Shown here one piece after another: positions 6,763 through 15,670 of a DNA stretch of 64,000 bases. The stretch's first letter is position 1. Each line of letters starts with the position of its first letter. The notes under the pieces are model-generated. The model ran no database searches and was not told where the DNA came from. It saw nothing but the letters and a program-made list of their open reading frames with translations. A program made the position numbers and the translations under genes. The stretch comes from Lewinellaceae bacterium (GTDB lineage: Bacteria; Bacteroidota; Bacteroidia; Chitinophagales; Saprospiraceae): NCBI GenBank assembly GCA_016711435.1, contig JADJSY010000020.1, positions 62,001-126,000 on the forward strand, given 5' to 3'.

Positions 6763-9009
6763 ATGCACATCCAAATATTCGGCATACGCCACCACGGCCC
6801 CGGTTCCGCGCGCAGCCTGCTGCAGGCGCTGAACCATTTTGCGCCGGACGTGGTGCTGATTGAAGGTCCGCCGGATGCCGAATCGCTGATTCCGGGTGTG
6901 GTCCATGCGGGTATTCAAACCCCGGTAGCCATGCTGGTATATAATCCAAAAAACCTGTCGCAGGCTTCCTTTTTCCCTTTTGCCGAATTTTCCCCGGAAT
7001 GGCAGGCGATGCGATATGGTCTGGAGCGTCGGATTCCGCTGCGATTCATGGATTTGCCGATGGGCATTTCCTTTGTACTAAAAGAACAAACGGCAGTTGA
7101 ACTGTTTGCCGATGAAACCCGGCGTTTGCAGCAAATACAAGATGATCCGTTCCGGCGTATGGCAGCGCTGGCAGGTTATTCCGATCCCGAACGCTGGTGG
7201 GATGCGCTGGTGGAACGTCAGGCGCCTGCAGATCATTCAGATACTGATTTTTCGGTTTTTTCCCTGATACTCGACCTGATGCGCGCACTCCGGGAAGACA
7301 AAACCCAGGCCGAAAGCCAGGAAACCCTGCTCCGGGAGGCCCACATGCGGCAGACGATCCGGCAGGCACAAAAAGATGGTTTTCAACGCATTGCAATTGT
7401 TTGCGGCGCCTGGCACGGGCCTGCGCTGGCTGATGTAGCGCTCATCAAAGCCGCAACAGACGCTGCCCTGTTGAAAGGACTCAAAAAAGTAAAAACTGAA
7501 AGTACCTGGATTCCCTGGTCTTACGACCGGCTGGCAACCCAAAGCGGATACGGCGCAGGTATCGTGGCGCCTGGCTGGTACGATATCCTGTGGGAAAACA
7601 GTCTGGCGAACCGTCCAGCCCCAGCAGCAGTGTGGCTTACAAAGGCCGCTCAGCTGCTGCGTACACGGGATTTACCGGTGTCATCGGCCCACGTAATGGA
7701 AGCCACCCGGCTGGCCAATACCCTGGCCACCTTACGCCAAACCGAATTGCCAGGTCTCGAAGAATTGCGGGAAGCGGCGGTCACTATCCTGTGTGACGGC
7801 AGCGAAAAAATGCTGGAACTCATCGACCGGGAATTGGTGGTCGGTGATCGGCTCGGCGCTATCCCGGATGCGATGATTGCCACACCGCTCAAAGCCGATT
7901 TTGAGCAACAATTGCGCAGTTGCAGGCTGGAAAAAAGTACCCACGAGAAAACGTTGGAACTCGATCTTCGCGAAGCAGCTCATCTCCGGAAAAGTCAGTT
8001 TCTGCACCGCCTGAACCTGCTCGAACTATCCTGGGGAAAAACTGCGCCCATCGGATCCGGCAAACAAGGCCGGTTCCATGAAAACTGGCAACTGAAATGG
8101 TTGCCCGATTATGAAATTCGCCTCATCGAAGCCGGCGTGTGGGGCAGTACGGTGGCGGAGGCATCCAACAACCGCGCCCGGCGGCAGGTGCGCGATTCGG
8201 AACAACTGGCAGAACTGGTGCGGCTGCTGGATACGGCCCTCAAGGCCGATCTCCCGGCCGTTGTTCCTGATCTTTTACTGAAACTGCGCGACCTCAGTGC
8301 GCTTGCTCAGGATGTATTGCTGCTGGCCGACGCCATCCTGCCCTTAGCCGAGGTGCTGCGCTACGGCAACGCCCGCCAGACCAATCCCGGCGCCATCGAG
8401 CAATTGCTGGATCAGATGGTTCCACGGATGTGTCTTCAATTGCCGGCAGCCTGTACCGGGATCAATGAGGACCTGGCGATGGATATTTTGAAAAAAATAA
8501 TGTCTGTGAACCGGGCCTTTGGTATTTTGCAAGTGCCTGATTATGAAGCCCTTTGGACTGAAACGCTGCTGGAAATATACGCTTCCGAACAATCCGCTGC
8601 GCTGCTTTCCGGGTTTTGTTGCCGGCTGTCGTTTGATAAAAAACTATTGCCCGTTGCTGAGTCGGGCAATGCCATGTACTATCAGCTCTCCAAAGCCCAG
8701 GCGCCGGCTGTTGCAGCGCAATGGCTCGACGGATTTTTGTATGGAAGCGGGCTGTTGCTCTTACATTATCCCGATCTCTGGCAAATCCTGAACAATTGGA
8801 TGCGGCAACTGCCCGATGATTTTTTTCGGGAAATACTGCCTGTTTTGCGTCGGACGTTTAGCCGCTTCACACCGCCCGAACGCAGCAAAATGCTGGATTT
8901 GTCCAAAAATGATTCCGGCGCAGCCGGCAGGGTACCTACAACAGATACCGAATGGAACGCAGAAAGAACTGCCGGCGTGCGAGCCATTTTAAATGTAATT
9001 TTGCAGTAG
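6763..9009 (+). CDS. DUF5682 family protein
   Basis: The 748-aa protein begins with MHIQIFGIRHHGPGSARSL, the characteristic opening of DUF5682, followed by LIEGPPDAESLIP. Later segments such as IAIVCGAWHGPAL fit the family. The catalytic role is not established. In other genomes DUF5682 proteins are usually encoded next to MoxR-type AAA ATPases, VWA-domain proteins and SWIM zinc-finger proteins (established association, not checked here); none of these is a neighbour in this window, so it is an orphan. There is no signal peptide, so a cytosolic place is likely. It follows the PrsW-like gene after a repeat-filled gap and is probably transcribed separately or by read-through. Confidence 0.85.
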   Translation: MHIQIFGIRHHGPGSARSLLQALNHFAPDVVLIEGPPDAESLIPGVVHAGIQTPVAMLVYNPKNLSQASFFPFAEFSPEWQAMRYGLERRIPLRFMDLPMGISFVLKEQTAVELFADETRRLQQIQDDPFRRMAALAGYSDPERWWDALVERQAPADHSDTDFSVFSLILDLMRALREDKTQAESQETLLREAHMRQTIRQAQKDGFQRIAIVCGAWHGPALADVALIKAATDAALLKGLKKVKTESTWIPWSYDRLATQSGYGAGIVAPGWYDILWENSLANRPAPAAVWLTKAAQLLRTRDLPVSSAHVMEATRLANTLATLRQTELPGLEELREAAVTILCDGSEKMLELIDRELVVGDRLGAIPDAMIATPLKADFEQQLRSCRLEKSTHEKTLELDLREAAHLRKSQFLHRLNLLELSWGKTAPIGSGKQGRFHENWQLKWLPDYEIRLIEAGVWGSTVAEASNNRARRQVRDSEQLAELVRLLDTALKADLPAVVPDLLLKLRDLSALAQDVLLLADAILPLAEVLRYGNARQTNPGAIEQLLDQMVPRMCLQLPAACTGINEDLAMDILKKIMSVNRAFGILQVPDYEALWTETLLEIYASEQSAALLSGFCCRLSFDKKLLPVAESGNAMYYQLSKAQAPAVAAQWLDGFLYGSGLLLLHYPDLWQILNNWMRQLPDDFFREILPVLRRTFSRFTPPERSKMLDLSKNDSGAAGRVPTTDTEWNAERTAGVRAILNVILQ

Positions 9010-9016
9010 ACTAAAG

Positions 9017-9170
9017 TAGTTATCCGTTATTAGTTATTGGTTATTAGTGTTGATAATCAAGCATTTGCAAAGAATTTAGTCTAAACTCGTTATACTCCCG
9101 CCGCCAGGTTGTGTGCATTCGATTTGGCGACTGGTGACGTTTACTAAACTTTAAAAGTTTAGTAAACGTA
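9017..9170. repeat. GATAAC element copy and a separate 15-bp hairpin between DUF5682 and recO
   Basis: A copy of the start-codon element lies at about 9017-9090, here in the orientation facing away from recO. Downstream, 9137-9151 and 9155-9169 are perfect 15-bp complements (ACGTTTACTAAACTT) with a 3-nt loop. The hairpin has no T-tract. The remaining 100 nt before recO hold nothing recognisable. Confidence 0.7.
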
Positions 9171-9271
9171 TTCTCGGCTTAGCCCATGCTCAAAACCTAG
9201 TGGCGCGAAGTATAATACTAAATCTACTGTAACGCATTGCTTTTTGCTCTTTTGCTTATTAAACAACTTCC

Positions 9272-10003
9272 ATGCTACTCAAAACCCGCGGCATTGTTTT
9301 CAGAACGGTGAAATTCGGCGAAACCAGCGTCATTACCGATATTTTTACCGAAGAAAAAGGCCTGCACAGTTTTATCGCAGGGAGCGTACGCACGGCGAAA
9401 GCGCGTATGCCCTACAACCTGTTTCAGCCCATGATGGTGGTGGAATTAGTCGCATATTTCCGCGACGAACCCAATGCGCTGAACCGGCTGAAAGAGGTGC
9501 GGGCTTCGGAGATATGGACGCAGATTCCATTTGACATTCGGCGCGGCGCAGTAGCCCTCTTTATGGCTGAAGTATGTAGAAAATGTATCCAGGAAACCGA
9601 AGAAAACAGGGATTTAATGGAATTTTTACTGGATAACCTGCGCTGGTTAGACAGCACGAACCATCCGATTGCCAACCTGCACCTGCATTTTTTATTGCAA
9701 TTATCCGGCTTTCTCGGGTTCCAGCCGCAGGGCGACTCTGACCCCGATGCGGTTCTTTTTTTTGATGTCAAAGAAGGGGTTTTTTACACGGAGGAACCCC
9801 TGCACGCCGATTATGTACGCCCCAATCAGTCGGCCCGGATGCTGGCCCTGCTGCACAGCCCCCTGGAGCAATGCCATGAGGTTGTGATGACCCGCTCGGA
9901 TCGCAAAGCGTTGTTACAGAAGTTGTTGCAGTTCTACCAGTTGCATGTTCCGGGGTTTACGGGCATTCACACGCCGGATATTCTGGAGATGGTTATGGAG
10001 TAG
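9272..10003 (+). CDS. recO: DNA repair protein RecO
   Basis: RecO binds SSB and, with RecR, helps load RecA during gap repair. The 243-aa sequence begins with the OB-fold signature of the family (MLLKTRGIVFRTVKFGET, then VITDIFTEEKGLHSFI), followed by a helical domain containing LHFLLQLSGFLGFQP. The zinc-finger cysteines present in some RecO proteins are not evident, as is usual in Bacteroidota. The ATG at 9272 fits the family start. The TAG stop at 10001-10003 touches the left arm of a very long inverted repeat. Confidence 0.93.
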   Translation: MLLKTRGIVFRTVKFGETSVITDIFTEEKGLHSFIAGSVRTAKARMPYNLFQPMMVVELVAYFRDEPNALNRLKEVRASEIWTQIPFDIRRGAVALFMAEVCRKCIQETEENRDLMEFLLDNLRWLDSTNHPIANLHLHFLLQLSGFLGFQPQGDSDPDAVLFFDVKEGVFYTEEPLHADYVRPNQSARMLALLHSPLEQCHEVVMTRSDRKALLQKLLQFYQLHVPGFTGIHTPDILEMVME

Positions 10004-10303
10004 AAGTGAGAAGCGAGAGGTGAGAAGTGAGAGAGACATCCCTTTGGCAGAGGTTGTGATTTTGGGCATCGTTTTTCAGGCCTGTAATCGTGAGTGGTGT
10101 TTCGTGTTTCGAGGGCTTCGCGTTTGGCATTTGTGAAAAATCGACCAAAATATCAACTACTCCCAAACGCGAAGCCCTCGAAACACGAAACACCACACAC
10201 GAAACACCACTCACGATTACAGGCCTGAAAAACGATGCCCAAAATCACAACCTCTGCCAAAGGGGACGTCTCTCTCACTTCTCACTTCTCACCTCTCACT
10301 TCT
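10002..10303. repeat. Composite ~300-nt inverted repeat, GAGAAGTGAGAG class, copy 1
   Basis: Left arm about 10002-10127, right arm about 10163-10303; the arms are near-perfect complements over some 125 bp. From outside in, each arm has GAGAAGTGAGAG units, a TTTGGCAGAGGTTG block, the box TTTTCAGGCCTG, then GTGTTTCGTGTTTCGAGGGC. It fills the entire space between recO and the convergent gene at 10307. Related copies lie at 16756-17030 and 21155-21420. Confidence 0.9.
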
Positions 10304-10306
10304 TTT

Positions 10307-10993
10307 TCAGGGCATTTCCGCCACAAACCGGCAGAAATCTTCGGCCAGGAGGAGCGTTTTTCCCTGAAAATAGCGTTTGGCGTACAAGTGTCGCTGCATG
10401 GCAGGCCACACGGCCGGATCCTTTTCAATGTAGGTCATCAGCGTTCGCAGCACTTTGAAATAACGCGACAAGTCGTTTTGTTGCGGGATATCGCGGGCGC
10501 CGAAACGCGTCATGGTTGTTTGAAAAACCGGAAAATTGTACGGCGCATAACTTTCGGGATAACGGAAGGCTAAATATATCGCAATCATTTGAAAATCAGC
10601 GTGGTAGTGGTTATTTTCAACGGATGTGATGTTGGCTTTTTTATAATCCTGCAACAACGTATCGCAGCCGTACAGGAAACGCCCGGTGCGCGCCTCTACT
10701 TCTTTGGTTTCATTGAACAAATCGTCGAACATCAGGCGCACCGTCATCGGATCAAACTTCCAGAATTCGGCCATCATGCGCTTGGGATACCAGCTCGTTG
10801 TCTGCCACAATCGACGCGTTTCCGAATTTTGAAAACAGCGGTCGAACATCTCCGCCTGATCGGGGGCGTCCGGGTTCCAGTTTTCCTGAAAATGCTGCAA
10901 CGATTCCCACTTGTGTGCGAATGGATGTGTTTTAATGGATAACAGCCAGTTCTTATAAGAATTAACAGATGACTGGATTTTTGAAAGGAGCAT
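10307..10993 (-). CDS. Hypothetical protein, possibly like the N-terminal region of McrB-type proteins
   Basis: The 228-aa protein is not securely recognised. It has an aromatic-rich helical pattern: KWESLQHFQENWN near residue 24, SWYPKRMMAEF, LMFDDLFNETKEVEARTGRFL, and NNHYHADFQMIAIYLAFRYPE. This wording reminds me of the region in front of the AAA GTPase domain in some McrB-like Bacteroidota proteins, but no ATPase domain follows here, so this is only a suggestion. The ATG at 10993 (MLLSKIQSSV) is chosen over a longer start because the longer form would overlap alkB; the gap to the alkB stop is then 11 nt, suggesting an alkB-hypothetical operon. Confidence 0.6.
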   Translation of the reverse strand: MLLSKIQSSVNSYKNWLLSIKTHPFAHKWESLQHFQENWNPDAPDQAEMFDRCFQNSETRRLWQTTSWYPKRMMAEFWKFDPMTVRLMFDDLFNETKEVEARTGRFLYGCDTLLQDYKKANITSVENNHYHADFQMIAIYLAFRYPESYAPYNFPVFQTTMTRFGARDIPQQNDLSRYFKVLRTLMTYIEKDPAVWPAMQRHLYAKRYFQGKTLLLAEDFCRFVAEMP

Positions 10994-11004
10994 TTCGAGT
11001 AGAT

Positions 11005-12054
11005 TTATGTGGATACAGATACCGGTGTTTGTCGCAGCCTTGGATGCATCACTGCAAACCACAAAGGCGGCAACAATGCAAGGATAATACTGGTCGGATA
11101 GCCGAAAGGCAGTTGCGGACTTTGGTCCATATGCCTGAGTATCTGATATTTACGCGTGGCTTTAAAATGATGGTCGCTGTGCCGGGTCAGTTCGTACAAA
11201 AAAATACGGCCCAGTTCGTGGTTGCTATTCCAGGAGTGTTCGGGGCCGACCGGTTCCGGCCTGCCAGAGTCCAGCAGGCGGCGGCGCAAACCATAATGTT
11301 CGATGTAATTGATCGTTTCCAGCAACAAGATACCGATTGCGGCAACTACTATGGCAGATAACAACCCGGCCCAACCAAATAAATAGCCGATACCTGCCAG
11401 CCAGGCTGTTTGAAAGACCGTAAAACGCAGCATTTCATTGTGCCACGACGATTCCGGAAGGCCTTCTTTTGCCAGGCGTTCGCGTTCAATGGCCCAGGCG
11501 CTGCGCCAGCTGCCTGTGACCGAGCGCAACCAAAAGGCAAAAACGTTTTCGCCGAAACGCGCCGAAGCCGGGTCTTTGTCGGTCGCTACATGTTTGTGGT
11601 GGCCCCGGTTGTGTTCCACAAAAAAGTGCTGATACAAGGCTGGGAGCAACAACAGTTTCGACAGGTTTTGTTCCAGCGGATTGCTTCTATGCCCCAGTTC
11701 GTGGGCTACATTAATCCCGTTTGCGCCAATGATAATACCAACGCTCAGGGTAAGTCCGACCAGTTCCAGGTTGCTGATATTGCCCGCCGTCACTACCTGT
11801 ACATACCAGATGACAATACCGAAAACCAGCGGGATGTTCAGGTACAACAACCAATCGAAAAAGCGGATGCCTGAGCGGCTGTTTTCCAACTCAGGCGGTA
11901 CGTTGTCGGTTGATTCGGGTGTAAAAATTTCTGCGACCGGTATGATTACAAATGCCAGCAATACCGTAGCCCAGGCCCAAGCTCCCTGCCAGTACAATGC
12001 CGTCAAAGCGCTGGCCGGCAGTAAATATGCGCTCAAGTATTTGATGTCTTTCAT
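11005..12054 (-). CDS. alkB: AlkB-type alkane/fatty-acid monooxygenase
   Basis: AlkB-family enzymes are integral membrane non-haem di-iron monooxygenases that hydroxylate terminal methyl groups. The 349-aa protein has the three histidine boxes in order: HELGH (118-122), HNRGHHKH (148-155) and LTRHSDHH, plus the family motif NYIEHYG between the second and third. Four to six hydrophobic segments surround them. The start MKDIKYLSAY is used; an ATG 12 nt upstream is also possible. The gene is divergent from a reductase with a 2Fe-2S domain (12186), a likely electron donor. No rubredoxin gene is nearby. Substrate (alkane, fatty acid or ester) cannot be told from sequence. Confidence 0.9.
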   Translation of the reverse strand: MKDIKYLSAYLLPASALTALYWQGAWAWATVLLAFVIIPVAEIFTPESTDNVPPELENSRSGIRFFDWLLYLNIPLVFGIVIWYVQVVTAGNISNLELVGLTLSVGIIIGANGINVAHELGHRSNPLEQNLSKLLLLPALYQHFFVEHNRGHHKHVATDKDPASARFGENVFAFWLRSVTGSWRSAWAIERERLAKEGLPESSWHNEMLRFTVFQTAWLAGIGYLFGWAGLLSAIVVAAIGILLLETINYIEHYGLRRRLLDSGRPEPVGPEHSWNSNHELGRIFLYELTRHSDHHFKATRKYQILRHMDQSPQLPFGYPTSIILALLPPLWFAVMHPRLRQTPVSVST

Positions 12055-12145
12055 GTTTATAGCCAAATATGATGCGTTTAAAAGATTTAGAGGCTACAAT
12101 TTTCCCCTTGCAAAACTATTCAAAATCTGATTTGTTTCGGTACCG

Positions 12146-12153
12146 TACTTTTG
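12146..12153 (+). promoter_or_regulatory. Probable -7 box for the reductase gene
   Basis: TACTTTTG is an exact match to the Bacteroidota -7 consensus TAnnTTTG, 32 nt before the reductase ATG. No clear -33 TTTG lies at the standard distance. Confidence 0.5.
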
Positions 12154-12185
12154 CAGGCCTTTTTATAAATCTGCACACACCTGAT

Positions 12186-13292
12186 ATGGATTTTTTTCAA
12201 CTTAAGATAAAAGCAATTACTGCGGAAACGCCCGACACGGTCACGCTGGAACTGGATATTCCGCAGGAACTTGCGCCTTTATTCGCCTACAAACAAGGTC
12301 AGTATATCTCGATCCGCCATGAAGATGACGGACACGAACTGCGCCGCTCGTATTCCATGTCATCCAGCCCCACCGAGGGCCGCCTGGCTGTTACGGTGAA
12401 AAAAGTAGCGGGCGGAAAAGTGTCCACCTGGCTGCACGACACCATCAAAGCAGGAGACAGCATCGAAGTAGCGGCCCCACAGGGGCGTTTTTTCAGCGAT
12501 CTGAACCCCGACAAGCGCCGTACGTATTACCTTTTCGGCGCCGGTAGCGGCATTACGCCCCTGATGTCGATACTCAAAACAGTGTTGGAAAACGAACCGA
12601 TGAGCGCTATTTTCCTACTCTATGGCAGCCGAAATGAAGAACAGATCATCTTCCGCGATGCCCTGGATGCGCTTTCCGAGCGGTATGTCGGCCAGTTACA
12701 CGTCGAACACGTATTGAGCCAGCCAAAAAAAGACGGCGCCGGAGGTGGTATTTTTGGTATGTTCAAAAAATCCACGACCAACTGGAAAGGCAAAACGGGC
12801 CGGATCGATGGCCGGATCGCTACCCATTTTCTCGAAGAAAACATGCCGCACGGGCCGGAGGGCGACTGTATGTACTTCGTTTGCGGCCCCGGCAGCATGA
12901 CAGAAACCGTGAAAACGACCCTGATGGCGCGCGGTATACCCGCCAAACTGATTCATACCGAACATTTTGTCAATGCCAACCATGTGCCCGGCGAATTTGC
13001 CGCTGAAGGCCCTGCCGGCAAACGCGTGATCGTACACCTGAAAGGGGAAAAAATTGAATTGGCCATACCCGACGGCGCTACCATCCTCGACGTGCTGGTG
13101 AAAGAAAAATACGATCCGCCCTATTCCTGCACCGCCGGCGCCTGCTCCACCTGTATGGCCAAAGTCATCAGCGGAAAAGTGACCATGGACGCCTGCTATG
13201 CCCTCGACGACGAGGAGGTGAAGGCGGGGTATATACTTACGTGTCAGTCGCACCCGGAAACGGCGGTGGTGGAATTGAGTTATGATATGTGA
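12186..13292 (+). CDS. Ferredoxin--NADP reductase-type oxidoreductase with C-terminal 2Fe-2S domain (PaaE-like)
   Basis: The 368-aa protein has the PaaE/Hmp-type layout: a flavin-binding barrel with RRSYSMSS (53-60), an NAD(P)-binding domain with LFGAGSGITPLMS, and a plant-type [2Fe-2S] ferredoxin domain with Cys315, Cys320, Cys323 and Cys353 (pattern C-x4-C-x2-C-x29-C). Such proteins pass electrons from NAD(P)H through flavin and the iron-sulfur cluster to oxygenases. Because it is divergent from alkB and no rubredoxin system is present nearby, it is the best candidate donor for AlkB (inference). ATG at 12186 (MDFFQLKIKA) fits the family start; a longer frame upstream is unsupported. Its stop overlaps the convergent GSCFA gene by 13 nt. 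Confidence 0.9.
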   Translation: MDFFQLKIKAITAETPDTVTLELDIPQELAPLFAYKQGQYISIRHEDDGHELRRSYSMSSSPTEGRLAVTVKKVAGGKVSTWLHDTIKAGDSIEVAAPQGRFFSDLNPDKRRTYYLFGAGSGITPLMSILKTVLENEPMSAIFLLYGSRNEEQIIFRDALDALSERYVGQLHVEHVLSQPKKDGAGGGIFGMFKKSTTNWKGKTGRIDGRIATHFLEENMPHGPEGDCMYFVCGPGSMTETVKTTLMARGIPAKLIHTEHFVNANHVPGEFAAEGPAGKRVIVHLKGEKIELAIPDGATILDVLVKEKYDPPYSCTAGACSTCMAKVISGKVTMDACYALDDEEVKAGYILTCQSHPETAVVELSYDM

Positions 13293-14266
13293 AGAAAATG
13301 ACCCTTTTCCATCGAAAAATCAAGTTCAGGATGTTCTTCTGACAACTGCTCGATCGCCACCAGTTGCGCCCTGGCAAAAGCCCGGTGTTCGGGTGTTTCG
13401 GGGTGAAAAGGCCGGTGCTGCATAGCCGCCGTTATCTTTTCAACCCGCGTATACAACCTGCGCGTTTCTTCCGAAAAAAAAGTATCGCCAAAAAATTGCC
13501 AGATATAATCCGCTCCCACTTCTGAAGGGTGCAACATATCGTTGGCATAAAAGCGGTAGTCGCGCAGGTCGTCGAGCAGCAATTCGTACGCGGGGAAGTA
13601 ATGTGCATAGGGCAGCGCCTGGCAAATTTGTTCGCAGGCAAGCAGCAGGGTCGCTTTGCTGCGCTGGTTTTCCACCAACCCATTCCGGATGTGCCGCACC
13701 GGACTTACCGTCAGAATAACCTGTAAATCAGGATTTTGTAATTTTATTTTTTCCAGAACAGCAGTGATACGCTCCGCCGTTTCTGCCACCGAAATGCGGC
13801 CTTGCTCAAACAGTGCGGTGGGCATTTTATGATTGTTCGCTACCACCTCACCGGTGCTGCGGAGTGTAAAAACGTCTGCCGTTCCGAGCGTCAGCAACAG
13901 CCGGTTAGTCTTTTTAAGGTGTGCTGCCGCCGTTTTTAAAGCGGTATTGATACCCGCCAGCGCTGCCGCCCGGTCGGGCCGTGAAAAATGGCCGTGGTGC
14001 TCCCAACTATGCCAAAGCCCGGCATGTTCAAACAGATTATTTTCCTCAAACTGCTGATTGTCAAGCAACAAATGGTTCAGGCAACGCGTCATGGAAACGG
14101 GGTTGTACACAATTCCAAACGGATTGATATAAACCGGAAACTTACCAGAATGCAGCCGGGCGCCTATATTTTCTGTAAAACACGAGCCGATCAGCAACAA
14201 ACGGTCGCTGTGTCCGATGGAAAACGGCGCCCTTTGAGCCGGGAGAATGGTACGGAAATGCTTCAT
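13280..14266 (-). CDS. GSCFA domain protein
   Basis: The 328-aa protein carries the GSCFTEN motif (residues 27-33) that names the GSCFA family, here in LLLIGSCFTENIG, and a C-terminal NDMLHPSEVGADYIW segment typical of the Asp-x-x-His catalytic pair of SGNH-like hydrolases. GSCFA proteins are predicted SGNH-fold esterases of unknown substrate, frequent in Bacteroidota. No signal peptide is evident with the ATG at 14266; an upstream ATG would add five residues. It is convergent with the reductase, with overlapping 3' ends, and divergent from the gene at 14345. Confidence 0.88.
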   Translation of the reverse strand: MKHFRTILPAQRAPFSIGHSDRLLLIGSCFTENIGARLHSGKFPVYINPFGIVYNPVSMTRCLNHLLLDNQQFEENNLFEHAGLWHSWEHHGHFSRPDRAAALAGINTALKTAAAHLKKTNRLLLTLGTADVFTLRSTGEVVANNHKMPTALFEQGRISVAETAERITAVLEKIKLQNPDLQVILTVSPVRHIRNGLVENQRSKATLLLACEQICQALPYAHYFPAYELLLDDLRDYRFYANDMLHPSEVGADYIWQFFGDTFFSEETRRLYTRVEKITAAMQHRPFHPETPEHRAFARAQLVAIEQLSEEHPELDFSMEKGHFLHIS

Positions 14267-14344
14267 TTTTGAGTTGCCCAATATTTTGGAGCAAACTTGC
14301 TACTTTTACGGCTCTTTTTTACAATCAATGGTAAACAAACGTAC

Positions 14345-15670
14345 ATGAGCCTGTTAGACCGCCTTTTTGGTCCATCAAAAAAAACGCAGCAACCCGACAT
14401 CTCTTTCGGGCGTTACACAGATGCCTACAAGTCGGAGGCGCAACAAGCGGCATTTGACCGCTCGCTGGAGGCATTTGAACGTGGCGAACACATGTCGGCT
14501 TACCGCGACTTTTTATTTTTTTTAAAAGATGAACAGACGGATAATATTGACTGGAAAGAAGAGGGCGATGCGTTGATTTTTGAGTTCTGGCAGGGCTCGC
14601 GCCGTGTTACCGGATTTGCCAACAGCGAAAAAGTAAAAGTGGAAAGCAAGGTGGCGCGCGCCGACGATCTGAATGTGGGCTTTCTACGTCGGCTGATGGA
14701 GTACAATTTTAACCTCAAATTCAGCCGCTTCGCGCTCGACCCCGACACTACGCTGTGCATTGTTTTTGATACGCACACCCTCGACGGCGCGCCGCACAAA
14801 CTCCTGCAGGCCATGCGCGAACTCGCGATACACGCCGACAAACAGGATGACTTGCTGCTCGACGAATTCAAAATGCTGCGTCCGGCGGAAGAACGCACCT
14901 TCGGCGATATTCCGGATGCGGAAAAGGAAATAAAATTCAAGTATCTCCGTCAGGAAATCGAGCGTGTTTTTGCTGAAATCGACGCAGGCAAACCGGACCC
15001 CAACCAGTTTCCCGGCACCTATGCCTATATGCTGCTGGCGCTGGCTTTCCGGCTCGACTATCTGGTTCGTCCTGAGGGCTTTATGATGGATGTGCTGGAA
15101 AAAATACACTCTATTTATTTTGCTAAAAACAACCAGACGCCGCAGGTAAAAGTACAGAATATCCGAAGGGAGTTTCAAAAACTGCTAGACCGGCCCAAAG
15201 AGGCTTTGTTCAAGGAAATGTACCGGACGCGCAGCACTTTCGGCGTTAATCCGCCGGTGAACCACGGCACGATGGTCGGACTCATTGAAGGTGAAATGCC
15301 GAATATGGAATGGCCCATGCAGCAAAACCACGAAGCGCTGGCACTGGCCGTTCCACAATATATCGCCGGTTTTGCCTTGTTTCACTATGCGCCGCCGAAG
15401 CCGGTGCGCGAGTTGTTACACCTCTTTTTCCAGATTACAGAATCCGAATTTTTTCGGGAAATGGGTTTTCAAATTCCCTACACCGATGCTTCGGGCCGCC
15501 TGAGCAAAGTCGAAATCCTGAAGGAAATCAAAAGTATTGCGGAGCGGAATCGCATCCAGTTTCCATATTTCAAACCCGATACCAATCGCCTTGATTTTGC
15601 TTCGATGGTATTGTTCGCAAAATCATATATTCTGATGATGAAGGATTTAAATTTAAACAAAGCCGAATGA
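14345..15670 (+). CDS. Hypothetical protein coupled to a trypsin-like protease, 441 aa
   Basis: The family is not recognised. The N-terminal third (after MSLLDRLFGPSKK) contains an alpha/beta stretch, DALIFEFWQGSRRVTGFAN followed by VGFLRRLMEYNFNLKFSRFAL, that resembles a YbjN/type III chaperone-like fold (weak). The rest is helical with conserved-looking segments such as TYAYMLLALAFRLDYLV and PQYIAGFALFHY. No signal peptide. The stop codon overlaps the next ATG by four bases (ATGA), so the two proteins are made together and may interact. Start at 14345 is chosen over an in-frame upstream codon because MSLLDRLFG is a natural N-terminus. Confidence 0.75.
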   Translation: MSLLDRLFGPSKKTQQPDISFGRYTDAYKSEAQQAAFDRSLEAFERGEHMSAYRDFLFFLKDEQTDNIDWKEEGDALIFEFWQGSRRVTGFANSEKVKVESKVARADDLNVGFLRRLMEYNFNLKFSRFALDPDTTLCIVFDTHTLDGAPHKLLQAMRELAIHADKQDDLLLDEFKMLRPAEERTFGDIPDAEKEIKFKYLRQEIERVFAEIDAGKPDPNQFPGTYAYMLLALAFRLDYLVRPEGFMMDVLEKIHSIYFAKNNQTPQVKVQNIRREFQKLLDRPKEALFKEMYRTRSTFGVNPPVNHGTMVGLIEGEMPNMEWPMQQNHEALALAVPQYIAGFALFHYAPPKPVRELLHLFFQITESEFFREMGFQIPYTDASGRLSKVEILKEIKSIAERNRIQFPYFKPDTNRLDFASMVLFAKSYILMMKDLNLNKAE

